Under the pieces are notes generated by a model that did not search any database, was not told the origin of the DNA, and was given only the letters and a program-made list of their open reading frames with translations. Made by a program: the position numbers and the translations under genes. From GCA-2746605 sp963710615 (GTDB taxonomy: Bacteria; Bacteroidota; Ignavibacteria; Ignavibacteriales; Melioribacteraceae), in contig CAVQBF010000005.1 of NCBI GenBank assembly GCA_963710615.1, forward strand, positions 186,001 to 250,000: DNA of 64,000 bases, given 5' to 3'. Positions 55,539 to 64,000 of this stretch are shown piece by piece (position 1 is the stretch's first letter; the number at the start of each line of letters is the position of its first letter).

Positions 55539-56874
55539 TTAAAACTCAAATCCAACAAAGTGAATAGAGAGAGCATCAAAATTTACGGTGCTATTCTTTG
55601 CAAAAGGCACACTATTAAAATCATAATCTGCTGCAGTGTATTCAATTTGAAAATGCTTTGTGATATACTTTAAAACCTTATTATCTGTATGAGTATTTAA
55701 TAAATTAAAAATTCCTTTAGAAGAAATTCCAACACCACTAGTTTTATTTATCGGGTTAATATTATTACCGTCTAGACTTCCAAAAGTTAAAGTAAAAGTA
55801 TCAAATAGATTCAAGATGTGCCCTTTATGAATTACAACATTATCATCTCCAATTAAAAAGAAAAGATGATCATGCAACTTAATATCGCCAATCCCGCTTT
55901 GATATTTAGTCCCACTGAAAATTTCTTTATCTTTATATGCGATTAGCAAATCTTCTGCTTCTGCTGTAAATGAATATTTGAAGAAATTAATAATATTTTC
56001 CTCTAAAACTAAATCCAGTCCTAACTCAAAAGTATAACCAATACGTGCTGTTCTTGAGAGCGGATCTTTTTGTGATTTATCAATATAATAAAGCTCATCA
56101 CCGTGATTTGAAGAAGAAAATCCCAAACTAAAATTGGTAATTGGTTTCAATTTAATGTTGCCATCATATTTATACTTTTCTTCATGTAAAATTAATTCTG
56201 AGATTGGCACAATTAACAAGACTCCATAATCCATCATTGTTCCATCAGCTGTATAACTTTTTGGTTCATACATTAAAAGGTGACTGATAGTTTCGATTCA
56301 AAAGATTTTAATGGATAGTCCCAGATTAAATTTTACAAAATAATCAATCCCAACACCTAAACTAAAACAGTTAAATTTATCATAATTATCTCCTGTTCTC
56401 TTGTTCTTTTCTAATTGATTCGATCAATCTTCCATAAGAAATATTGCCATAATCAAAATTATTATAGAGATAACCTAAATCCAACGGTAATTGGCAGTTT
56501 AAGTTTAGTTGTATTGAGATTGTAGCCAAAATTAAATCCGAAATTATTAAAACTAGGGTCCTCGGAATTATTCAAAAGAATTAAATCGTAATAAGATGAA
56601 TATGCGGGATGAATATAATAATAATCTTGGGTAAACCAATCAGTTTTAGTAGGCATAATGGAGATTGAAGCATGATTGTTTCTCGCCGAATAACCAAGTA
56701 TTGCTGGATTAAAATAAAAACCTAAAACATCATCATTAGGTATTGCGGCCCCAATGCTACCGGCACCAATTAACAAAGGATGATTGCTGTAAGTTTGCAG
56801 TATGTAATGCTCCGTTCTGAGAAAAAATAATGCTTGTTGAATAAGATTAAGTAAGCCAGAATTTTAAGCTTCAT
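55539..56874 (-). pseudogene. Decayed PorV/PorQ- or FadL-like outer-membrane protein gene
   Basis: Read on the minus strand from an ATG at 56874 with a lysine and hydrophobic start, the coding trace passes through at least four frames. It carries LIGAGSIGAAIPNDDVLGFYFNPAILGYSARN in two parts (56776-56462), LGYLYNNFDYGNISYGRLIESIRK (56470-56395, another frame), DNYDKFNCFSLGVGIDYFVKF (about 56395-56310, another frame) and MYEPKSYTADG.. to SIHFVGFEF (56273-55539). With this many frame changes in about 600 bases, decay is far more likely than sequencing error. The NPA segment and strand pattern place it in the PorV/PorQ or FadL-like group, like the three related genes nearby. Confidence 0.75.
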
Positions 56875-57172
56875 TTTACTTCACCTCATTAGTGTAAGAT
56901 TGATTTAGAAAAATGGAATGTTAAAAAATATATGTGGAATGTGAAACTTATAAATTGACACGATAGAAGTGAAGAAGGAATACAAACCTTATTTAATTGA
57001 AGACTCAACATGAATTATGAAGTAAGTGAATTATTTTAATTCAAAAAGTATAGAAGAAATGTACAAGTTTTGCCACTACTCCGCAATAGTGTATGTCACT
57101 TGAATAAGGTCAAAAATAACTGCATAATTGTATTTAGGAATTTTTATATTGCAGCATGTCCAATCAAAATTT

Positions 57173-59053
57173 TTGAGAAAAAATATTTTTAAGACTTTCA
57201 GAAATATCTCACTACTTATTTTGATTTTTATTTCAAGTCAAAGTTTTTCTCAAATAATAAAATACCCTTCAATTTTTCTTACCGAAGTTCCTAATACAGT
57301 TACAATTACGCAGATTCCAAATTCGATTGATACTGTAAATCTCATTGTAAAAAAAGGGGATTGGCAAGAGACATTTTATTCCAAAGTTGAAGAGAATGAA
57401 GCAAAAATAAATGTACTGTTAAAAAATAGCGGAACTTATTCATTCCTTTTATACGAAGGGAAGTTTGAGTCTTACAAAAGAACGGTTTATCCCGGTTGGC
57501 TGAGCATTCTTCCACCTCTTCTTGCCATTCTTTTGGCGTTAATAATCAGACAAGTACTGGTCGCACTTTTTTCCGGAATTTATCTGGGTTTGCTATTTAT
57601 ATATGATTTTCAACCAATTACTGCATTGCTGAGAGTAATTGATACAAATTTATTTAATGCATTAATCGATCCAGATCATATCTATATTATTCTATTTACT
57701 CTGCTCATAGGCGGAGTTGTGGGTGTAATTGCAAAAAATGGCGGAACAATCGGTTTGGCGAATCAGATTACAAAGTTTGCAAAGACATCTCGTTCCGGAA
57801 TGCTCTCAAGCTGGTTAATGGGCTTGGTAATATTTTTTGATGATTACGCAAACTCATTGATAATCGGGAATATGATGAGACCTATAACTGATAAGTTAAA
57901 AGTCTCAAGAGAAAAGCTTGCTTATATTGTTGATTCAACTGCAGCACCAATTGCAAGTTTAGTCATAATCAGCACTTGGATAGGATATGAACTTGGACTT
58001 ATTGGTGATGGTTTGAATGCAATTGGTTCTGATCTTAATCCTTATGAAGTATTTCTCAAAACTCTGCCTTATAGATTTTATCCCATTGCGGCTTTATTTT
58101 TTGTATTTATGACTTCGTTTCTGCAAAGGGATTTTGGACCGATGTATAAAGCTGAAGTGAAAGCAAGAAATTCAGATTTTATTGAAAATGAAAATAATGA
58201 TATTAAAGGAAAAAGGCAGAAACCAAATCAATCTGTTAAAAAAAATAGATGGTTCAATGGAGCAATTCCCATACTAGTTATATTATTGGGTACAATTGGC
58301 GGTTTGATTTTTACCGGGATTAAATCTCTAGAAACTAGTGGAGTAACGGATTACGGTATTGCAGAAATTATTAGAGAATCAGATTCTTATAAAGCTCTGC
58401 TTTGGGCAAGTTTATTGGCTGGAATTACTGCAATAATTTTAACTGTTTCTCAAAAGATCAAAAATTTAGAAGATACAATTAAATCGTGGCATAGTGGAGT
58501 ACAGTCAATGATGATAGCTTGTATCATTCTGGTTATGGCATGGGGAATAAGTTCTATTACTAGTGATTTAAAGACCGCTGATTATGTAATTTCACTGTTA
58601 AGTGACAGTATTAATCCGAGATTTTTACCTGCGATAGTTTTTGTTGTTTGCGGAATGATCAGTTTTGCAACAGGAACGAGCTGGGGTACAATGGCAATTG
58701 TAATGCCTATTGTTATTCCAATGGCTTCAACAATTTCAAATATTGAAGGTCTAGTTTTAGCCGATACAAATTTAATTATTATTGGAGTTATCAGTTCTGT
58801 ACTTGCAGGTTCAGTTTGGGGTGATCACTGTTCCCCGATTGCAGACACGACAATTTTAAGTTCTATGGCCTCAAAGTGCGATCATATCTCGCATGTTAGA
58901 ACTCAATTACCTTATGCAATTTTGGTTGGAGTAGTTTCACTTTTATTAGGTGATATTCCAACAGCTTTTGGATTTAGTCCTTATATTTCTATTGTCCTAA
59001 TTATGGCTACGCTCACCGGAATATTATTTTTAGTGGGTAAGAGAGTTGACTAA
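57173..59053 (+). CDS. NhaC-family Na+/H+ antiporter with an extra N-terminal secreted-type domain
   Basis: About 626 aa from a TTG at 57173, which puts a signal peptide at the start (RNISLLILIFISSQSFSQ); a TTG at 57128 is also in frame. About 85 residues follow that look like a beta-sandwich (PNTVTITQIPNSIDTVNLIV), then a long multi-pass region with GVVGVIAKNGGTIGLANQ, FFDDYANSLIIGNMMRP, GTSWGTMAIVMPIVIPMA and VWGDHCSPIADTTILSSMAS, which are the NhaC motifs. NhaC proteins exchange sodium for protons or carry amino acids or organic acids. The N-terminal domain is not part of the core transporter. Convergent with uvrC, overlapping it by 4 bases. Confidence 0.85.
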   Translation: MRKNIFKTFRNISLLILIFISSQSFSQIIKYPSIFLTEVPNTVTITQIPNSIDTVNLIVKKGDWQETFYSKVEENEAKINVLLKNSGTYSFLLYEGKFESYKRTVYPGWLSILPPLLAILLALIIRQVLVALFSGIYLGLLFIYDFQPITALLRVIDTNLFNALIDPDHIYIILFTLLIGGVVGVIAKNGGTIGLANQITKFAKTSRSGMLSSWLMGLVIFFDDYANSLIIGNMMRPITDKLKVSREKLAYIVDSTAAPIASLVIISTWIGYELGLIGDGLNAIGSDLNPYEVFLKTLPYRFYPIAALFFVFMTSFLQRDFGPMYKAEVKARNSDFIENENNDIKGKRQKPNQSVKKNRWFNGAIPILVILLGTIGGLIFTGIKSLETSGVTDYGIAEIIRESDSYKALLWASLLAGITAIILTVSQKIKNLEDTIKSWHSGVQSMMIACIILVMAWGISSITSDLKTADYVISLLSDSINPRFLPAIVFVVCGMISFATGTSWGTMAIVMPIVIPMASTISNIEGLVLADTNLIIIGVISSVLAGSVWGDHCSPIADTTILSSMASKCDHISHVRTQLPYAILVGVVSLLLGDIPTAFGFSPYISIVLIMATLTGILFLVGKRVD

Positions 59054-60867
59054 TTTTTATAATGTTCAAAAATCAAGTTTGCTTTTGATTTACCAATAAC
59101 TTTTGCCAGCTCCTCTTCAGTTGAAATTTTTATTTCATTTATACTGTTAAAATTCTGAAGTAATTTCTCTGCAACTTTCTGCCCAATACCTTTTATTTCG
59201 GTAAGTTCTGTTTGAAGTGTTCTTCCGTCTCTTCTTTTTCTGTGGAAAGAAATTGCAAATCTGTGTGCTTCATCTCGTAAATGTTGCAAAAGTTTTAGGC
59301 TTGACGAAGTTTTAGGAATTGTTTGAGCTTCAGATATTCCTGGAAAGAAAATTTCTTCAAGCCGTTTAGCCAAACCAATTATTTGATATTTCTTAAATCC
59401 CAAATTATCCAAAATCTCTACAGCGCTAGAAAGCTGTCCCTTTCCGCCATCTACCATAATTAAATCAGGGAGAAGTTCATTTTCTTCTTTCAATCTGGTA
59501 TATCTTCTTTCAATTACTTCTTGCATACTTGCAAAATCATCCGGACCTTCAACACTTTTTATTATATATTTTCTGTAAAGTGATTTTTTAGGTTTCCCAT
59601 CAACAAATACAACCATGCTTGCTACAGTATCAGTCCCTTGCAAATTAGAAATATCAAAACATTCAATCTTTCTCGGAAGTGAAGTTAATCTTAAGTCTCT
59701 TTTTAATGAAGAAAGTACATAAGGAAGATTTCCATCTTTTTTCATTTTCTGAAGCTGGATATCCTTTAACTGAAGAATTGCATTTTGCTTACACATGTTT
59801 AATAAAGATTTTGCTTCACTTTGTATTTTTGGAATTACAAAACTAACTTTTCTTTCAGCTTTTGAGTTAAGCCAATCTAGTAAAGCTTCATCGTCATCTG
59901 GTAAGGTTTCTAAAATTATTAGTTTTGGGATTTCAACATATTCACCATAATAGAATTTTAATGCTGCATTGTATATATTAGAAATACTCTCATCTGTCTC
60001 TACATTTAATTTTAACTGTCTCTTTCCAACCAATCTTCCATTTCGGATATTCAAAATTGTACATGCTACATCTTTGGCTTCAACGGCAACACTAAATATA
60101 TCTTTGTCATCGAAATCATTTGAGACGATTTTCTGTTTTTCTGAGTAAACTTTAAGCTGCTCAATTTTATCTCTAAGCTCACCGGCCTTTTCAAAATTTA
60201 ATCGCTCACTGGCCGTTAACATCTCTTCTTTAAGTTCGTTGATTAAAAGATTTGATTTACCTCTTAAAACCTTGACTACTTGATTAACCATATTGCCGTA
60301 TGATTCTTCTGATACTAGTCCTTCGCAAGGTCCGTCACATTTTTTAATATGGTAGTCTAAGCAAACTTTTATCTTCTTTTGCCGAATTACTTCATCGTCA
60401 ATAAAATAAGTACAGCTTCTAATTTTAAAGATTTTATTTATCATTCTGAGTGATGCTTTCATGCTTTTTACATCTGTGTAGGGTCCAAAGTATTTTGAAC
60501 CATCTTGTATTACATCTCTGGTGGGAAAAATTTGAGGATAAGGTTCTTTTGTAACTTTAATATAGGGGTAAGATTTATCATCCTTCAAATTGACATTATA
60601 ACGAGGTTTATGTTTTTTAATCAGGTTATTTTCAAGAACCAGGGCTTCAATTTCATTTTCAGTTGCAATTATGTCAAAATCAACAACTTTCTGAACCAAT
60701 ACTTCTGTTTTTGGGGAATCTAGTTTAGTCCTGAAATAAGAATGAACTCGGCTTCGAAGATTTTTAGCCTTACCAATGTAAATTATCTTTTTATTCTTAT
60801 TATAGAACTGATAAATTCCAGGAAGAGCCGGAATTGCATCAATTTTTGCTTTTAAGTCCTTATTCAT
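59050..60867 (-). CDS. uvrC: UvrC, excinuclease ABC subunit C
   Basis: About 605 aa from the ATG at 60867, in line with E. coli UvrC; ATGs at 60885 and 60924 lie upstream and are less likely. The GIY-YIG nuclease domain starts LPGIYQFYNKNKKIIYIGKAKNLRSRV (in parts, residues about 14-40). Cysteines CTYF, KVCLDYHIKKCDGPCEG match the [4Fe-4S] site, then a UVR motif (NFEKAGELRDKIEQL), the RNase-H-like 5' nuclease domain (CFDISNLQGTDTVASMVVF) and a C-terminal HhH (IKGIGQKVAEKLLQNF). It cuts on both sides of bulky DNA lesions with UvrA/UvrB. Confidence 0.95.
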   Translation of the reverse strand: MNKDLKAKIDAIPALPGIYQFYNKNKKIIYIGKAKNLRSRVHSYFRTKLDSPKTEVLVQKVVDFDIIATENEIEALVLENNLIKKHKPRYNVNLKDDKSYPYIKVTKEPYPQIFPTRDVIQDGSKYFGPYTDVKSMKASLRMINKIFKIRSCTYFIDDEVIRQKKIKVCLDYHIKKCDGPCEGLVSEESYGNMVNQVVKVLRGKSNLLINELKEEMLTASERLNFEKAGELRDKIEQLKVYSEKQKIVSNDFDDKDIFSVAVEAKDVACTILNIRNGRLVGKRQLKLNVETDESISNIYNAALKFYYGEYVEIPKLIILETLPDDDEALLDWLNSKAERKVSFVIPKIQSEAKSLLNMCKQNAILQLKDIQLQKMKKDGNLPYVLSSLKRDLRLTSLPRKIECFDISNLQGTDTVASMVVFVDGKPKKSLYRKYIIKSVEGPDDFASMQEVIERRYTRLKEENELLPDLIMVDGGKGQLSSAVEILDNLGFKKYQIIGLAKRLEEIFFPGISEAQTIPKTSSSLKLLQHLRDEAHRFAISFHRKRRDGRTLQTELTEIKGIGQKVAEKLLQNFNSINEIKISTEEELAKVIGKSKANLIFEHYKN

Positions 60868-60943
60868 AGGATCGAATTTATACATAAAATGCGAAAACCA
60901 AAAAGAAATATTTAGCTTTCGCATTAAAGAAATCTAGAAGTTA

Positions 60944-62191
60944 TTATTTTTTTTCTTCAAACTGATAATTCTTAGGAATTACTACAATGCCAGTTTCAGT
61001 AACAGTAAATCGTTTTTTATCAATATCGGGGTCAAATCCAATTTCTTCGTGCTCAGGAACAATTACATTCTTATCAATAATTGCTCTTCTGATTTTTGCA
61101 TGTCTTCCAATATTACAATTGTCCATAATGATAGAATCGGTGACATATGTATAACTATTTACTCTTACGTTTGGTCCAACAATTGATCTTTCAACAAGTC
61201 CACCAGAAATAATTGTTCCATCAGTTATAAGTGAATTAATTGCACGACCAACCCTTTCACCTTCATGAGATAATGTTTTCGCCGGTGGTAACTGTTGCTG
61301 TTTGGTTCTTAACGGCCAGTTGGAATCATAAAGATTAAATTCAGGATTCACATTTAACAAATCCATACTGGCTTTATAATAACTTTCAATCGTTCCGACA
61401 TCAACCCAATAAGGTTTTTCGGGTGAGTTTTCATCTTCGAATCTAAATGCTCTGACTGAGTAGTCCTGCTCTACCATCCTTGGAATTACATGTTTGCCAA
61501 AATCTAAATTTTGGACACCCTCTTCAACTAATTCCTTGATAACTTCTGTAAGTACATTAACATTAAAAACATAGATGCCCATGTTCACAAAAGAAAAGCC
61601 TGGCTTTCCTGGTATTTCCGGTGGATTATCCGGTTTTTCTACAAATGAAAGAACATCATAATCCTCATCAATTTCAATAATCCCAAATCTAGAGGCTTGC
61701 TCTTTAGGTACTATAATATTAGATATTGATAAATCTGCTTTTTTCTCTATATGGTACTGAAGCATTTTCAGGTAATCCATTTTATAAATATGATCACCCC
61801 CGAGAACTACACACCATGTATAATCACGTTGCCTCATTAAATTTAAATTTTGATAGATAGCATCAGCTGTTCCTTGATACCATTGGTTACCTGTTTTTTG
61901 CTGCGGAGGTACCGAATAAATGAATTCCCCAAGTTCAGGATTGAAAATATTCCAAGCTTCGTATAAATGCTGATTAAGTGAATCAGATTTATACTGAGTT
62001 AAAACATAAATTTTTCTAAGTCCCGAATTGAGACAGTTTGATAAAGCAAAATCAATGATTCGGTACTTACCTCCAAATGGAACGGATGGTTTAGTTCTCA
62101 TACCTGTTAGAGGAAATAAGCGATTACCTTCTCCTCCGGCAAGTATCATTGTTAAAGTTTCCCTTTGAAGCCTTGATCCAGTAAATGCCAT
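60944..62191 (-). CDS. glgC: Glucose-1-phosphate adenylyltransferase
   Basis: 415 aa, full length. The nucleotidyltransferase start is ILAGGEGNRLFPLTGMRTKP with GGKYRIIDFALSNCLNSG just after; VVLGGDHIYKMDY binds metal and ADP-glucose, and VEKPDNPPEIPG and WVDVGTIESYYKASMDLL (in parts) complete the site. A left-handed beta-helix fills the C-terminus (SIIMDNCNIGRHAKIRRAII). It makes ADP-glucose for glycogen. It lies 76 bases upstream of uvrC in the same direction; a shared transcript is possible. Confidence 0.95.
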   Translation of the reverse strand: MAFTGSRLQRETLTMILAGGEGNRLFPLTGMRTKPSVPFGGKYRIIDFALSNCLNSGLRKIYVLTQYKSDSLNQHLYEAWNIFNPELGEFIYSVPPQQKTGNQWYQGTADAIYQNLNLMRQRDYTWCVVLGGDHIYKMDYLKMLQYHIEKKADLSISNIIVPKEQASRFGIIEIDEDYDVLSFVEKPDNPPEIPGKPGFSFVNMGIYVFNVNVLTEVIKELVEEGVQNLDFGKHVIPRMVEQDYSVRAFRFEDENSPEKPYWVDVGTIESYYKASMDLLNVNPEFNLYDSNWPLRTKQQQLPPAKTLSHEGERVGRAINSLITDGTIISGGLVERSIVGPNVRVNSYTYVTDSIIMDNCNIGRHAKIRRAIIDKNVIVPEHEEIGFDPDIDKKRFTVTETGIVVIPKNYQFEEKK

Positions 62192-62303
62192 GTCGATTCT
62201 CTTTTTATTTTACAAAATATATTTGCTATTATTGGAGAGTAGAATAAGTTTCAATAATTCAAAATAAACTACAGTTATATTTTTATAATTACTTTATTTG
62301 TTA

Positions 62304-64000
62304 ATGAAAGTCAAGAAAAATCATATAATCTTAATCTTTTTAGTAATATTTTTTTTAATTCTTATTTCTATCGGAGTGGGCTTTTTTATTCTTCAAAAAT
62401 ATGGAATTAGCGTTGAAGATGGGAGAAGATTTGTCGCGCATGGATTTTCACTTAATCCGGCTAATAAAGATGATTTAGACAATTATATCAGTGAATTTCA
62501 AAAAGATATTGATATACTACACTATATGCTTAAAATTGAATTGGATACTGAAAATAAATTAATTATTGGGGATATCACAATAACCGGGCATCCAAAAGAA
62601 AAAACATCAGAAAAAATAATTCTTAATTTTAATGATGGATTTGAGATCTCAGAATTGACTTTAAACGGAGAAAAAAACTCTTATATTTATGAAGAAGATA
62701 AAATCAAAATAATTCCCAACTCAGGAATTGTTGATACTTTCATAATTAATATCATGTATAAAGGTAAGCCTGAAAGTTTAGGCTTTGGATCTTTTAATTT
62801 TAGTAAAAATGAAGGAAAACCTGTAGTTTATTCCCTAAATGAACCAATTTTTGCTTCAACATGGTTTCCTTGCAACGATCTGCCATCTGATAAAGTTTTA
62901 ACAGACTTGTTTATAACAAACGATTCCTCAATGGTTTCTGTTTCAAATGGAGTTTTGGTAGGTGCTGAAACTAAAAACGGAAAAACTACTTACCACTGGA
63001 AAACAACGTATCCAATATCTACATATTTAATTTCAATTTTCTCAGCTGACTACGAGTATTATCAAGATCAATATATCTCACTGAATAATGATACAATGTC
63101 AATAGATTATTTTGTTTTTGTAGATGATCTTGAAGACGCAAAGAAAGATTTTTCAATTCATCCTACCGCAATTAAACACTTTGCTGAACTTTTTGGAGAA
63201 TATCCGTTTGTTAAAGAGAAATATGGTGTTGCTCAATTTTTATGGAATATGGGTGCAATGGAGAATCAGACAATAACTGGAATAGGGAAAAATTTTGTAA
63301 CTGGCAATCAATTTTTTACCGGTATATTAGTCCATGAGTTAGCTCATCAATGGTGGGGAAATGCAGTTACATTGGAGAATTGGAATGATATTTGGCTTAA
63401 TGAAGGTTTTGCTACCTACTCGGAGGCATTGTATTGGGAAAAAGAAAACGGACCTGCAGCTTTAAGATCAACTATGCGTTCCTTCAATACAAACTTTTCC
63501 GGAATAAAATTATCTGACCCCGATTTATTATTTAGCAGAATAGTATATAACAAAGGTGCTTGGGTGCTGCACATGTTAAGACGTGAACTTGGGGATGAAA
63601 AATTCTTCGAGATTTTGAGAACTTATTATGATACTTTTAAGTATAAAAATGCGTCAACAAAAGATTTTGTTGAAATAGCTGAATCAAAATCGAATAAAGA
63701 TTTATCTAAATTTTTTGATCAATGGATTTATTCTGGTGAGGGAAAAATTGAGCTTGAGTATAATTATCAGCAAGAATTTAATGATAGTAGTTTCGTAATC
63801 ACACTTGATATTAATCAGGTTCAAAAAGAATATGATAAGTATTCTTTTATTTTAGATTTCGACTTTTATTTAGAAAATGAAACTAAAATTCGAAAAACAG
63901 CGAAAATTGACTCAAAAAAAACAATTTTAAAATATTCTCTGCAAAAGAATGTGACAAAAATAGACCTAGATCCGGATACTTGGCTTGCTGCTGAAATTAA
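62304..64000 (+). CDS. M1-family metallopeptidase (aminopeptidase), 3' end cut off by the window
   Basis: The frame is open from the ATG at 62304 to the window end (565 codons plus two bases). A lysine-rich start and one membrane segment (about residues 7-29) suggest anchoring in the inner membrane with the enzyme outside. The N-terminal beta domain leads to MGAMENQ (63249-63269), the exopeptidase motif, and the zinc site HELAHQWWGN (from 63333) with LNEGF 18 residues after the second histidine (HExxH-18-E). The last residues DPDTWLAAEI match the usual C-terminus of the short M1 type, so only a few residues are missing. Divergent from glgC. Confidence 0.9.
   Translation, partial: MKVKKNHIILIFLVIFFLILISIGVGFFILQKYGISVEDGRRFVAHGFSLNPANKDDLDNYISEFQKDIDILHYMLKIELDTENKLIIGDITITGHPKEKTSEKIILNFNDGFEISELTLNGEKNSYIYEEDKIKIIPNSGIVDTFIINIMYKGKPESLGFGSFNFSKNEGKPVVYSLNEPIFASTWFPCNDLPSDKVLTDLFITNDSSMVSVSNGVLVGAETKNGKTTYHWKTTYPISTYLISIFSADYEYYQDQYISLNNDTMSIDYFVFVDDLEDAKKDFSIHPTAIKHFAELFGEYPFVKEKYGVAQFLWNMGAMENQTITGIGKNFVTGNQFFTGILVHELAHQWWGNAVTLENWNDIWLNEGFATYSEALYWEKENGPAALRSTMRSFNTNFSGIKLSDPDLLFSRIVYNKGAWVLHMLRRELGDEKFFEILRTYYDTFKYKNASTKDFVEIAESKSNKDLSKFFDQWIYSGEGKIELEYNYQQEFNDSSFVITLDINQVQKEYDKYSFILDFDFYLENETKIRKTAKIDSKKTILKYSLQKNVTKIDLDPDTWLAAEI

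Noticed and set aside
56875..57172. Roughly 300-base gap before the antiporter gene
   Set aside because: No open frame, RNA core or repeat could be supported; it probably holds the antiporter promoter and the dead promoter of the decayed gene.
1..64000. Search by eye for tRNA, rRNA, CRISPR arrays, insertion sequences, prophage genes and attachment sites
   Set aside because: No cloverleaf, rRNA segment, regularly spaced repeat, transposase, integrase or phage structural gene was recognised; the only structural RNA seen is the SRP RNA.

Overview
The window reads as a chromosomal segment of an AT-rich Gram-negative bacterium (roughly one third G+C, judged by eye), most likely from the Ignavibacteriota or a related lineage of the Bacteroidota/Chlorobiota group. 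The evidence is a set of type IX secretion (T9SS) genes (SprA/Sov translocon, PorX regulator, a DUF5103 plug-type protein, several PorV/PorQ-like barrels), a TonB-dependent receptor with a DUF4249 lipoprotein, an LptD of the Bacteroidota kind, a BshC (bacillithiol) gene, weak Shine-Dalgarno sequences at many genes and frequent TTG starts. The phylum assignment is inference; there is no rRNA in the window.

Layout. 0-4 kb: a frameshifted DUF5103 gene, a Gfo/Idh/MocA oxidoreductase, a lipoprotein and a ROK sugar kinase. 4-13.9 kb: LptD, a NYN nuclease, a nitrilase-family amidase (minus strand), an SpmA-SpmB-type membrane protein, a hydroxyacid dehydrogenase, alanine dehydrogenase, a CoA-transferase and a metallophosphatase. 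14-25 kb: the 6.8-kb sprA, then porX, tsaE, tsaB, a double DUF1573 protein and accD. 25-30.2 kb: cysteine desulfurase and biotin ligase on the minus strand, back to back with an Hsp20-DnaK-Hsp20 operon that has a sigma-54-like promoter and a cluster of TGACA half-sites upstream, and a clear terminator at its end. 30.2-35.7 kb (minus): a four-gene surface operon in which a TonB-dependent receptor and a DUF4249 lipoprotein lie between two lipoproteins, each carrying two rhodanese domains whose catalytic cysteine is serine. 35.9-42.2 kb: def-fmt, an Lrp regulator beside a Cys/Met-metabolism PLP enzyme, a small secreted protein, an alpha/beta hydrolase and bshC. 42.2-46 kb: a tightly packed cluster of a flippase-like membrane protein, polysaccharide deacetylase, processive glycosyltransferase and radical SAM enzyme. 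46-53 kb: envelope proteins, a site-2 protease, and a lipoprotein / beta-propeller / PorV-like set joined by stop-start overlaps. 53-57 kb: a frameshifted FemAB-like gene, a GT4 glycosyltransferase, the SRP RNA and a heavily decayed outer-membrane protein gene. 57-64 kb: an NhaC-type antiporter with an extra N-terminal domain, uvrC, glgC, and an M1 aminopeptidase running off the end.

How it fits together: much of the window serves the cell envelope. SprA, PorX, the plug-type protein and PorV/PorQ-like proteins belong to T9SS biology; LptD, the glycan cluster, GT4 and FemAB-like genes build surface polymers; the TonB receptor operon handles import or sensing at the outer membrane. Three envelope genes are each split by one frame change and a fourth is a pseudogene with several frame changes, so this is either a population losing surface functions or an assembly with residual indels. 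The strongest candidate for an undescribed system is the rhodanese-pseudoenzyme / TonB-receptor operon at 30.2-35.7 kb. No tRNA, rRNA other than none seen, CRISPR array, insertion sequence or prophage was found. No gene-free stretch exceeds 300 bases once the pseudogene at 55.5-56.9 kb is counted; the longest (about 56875-57172) holds nothing I recognise.
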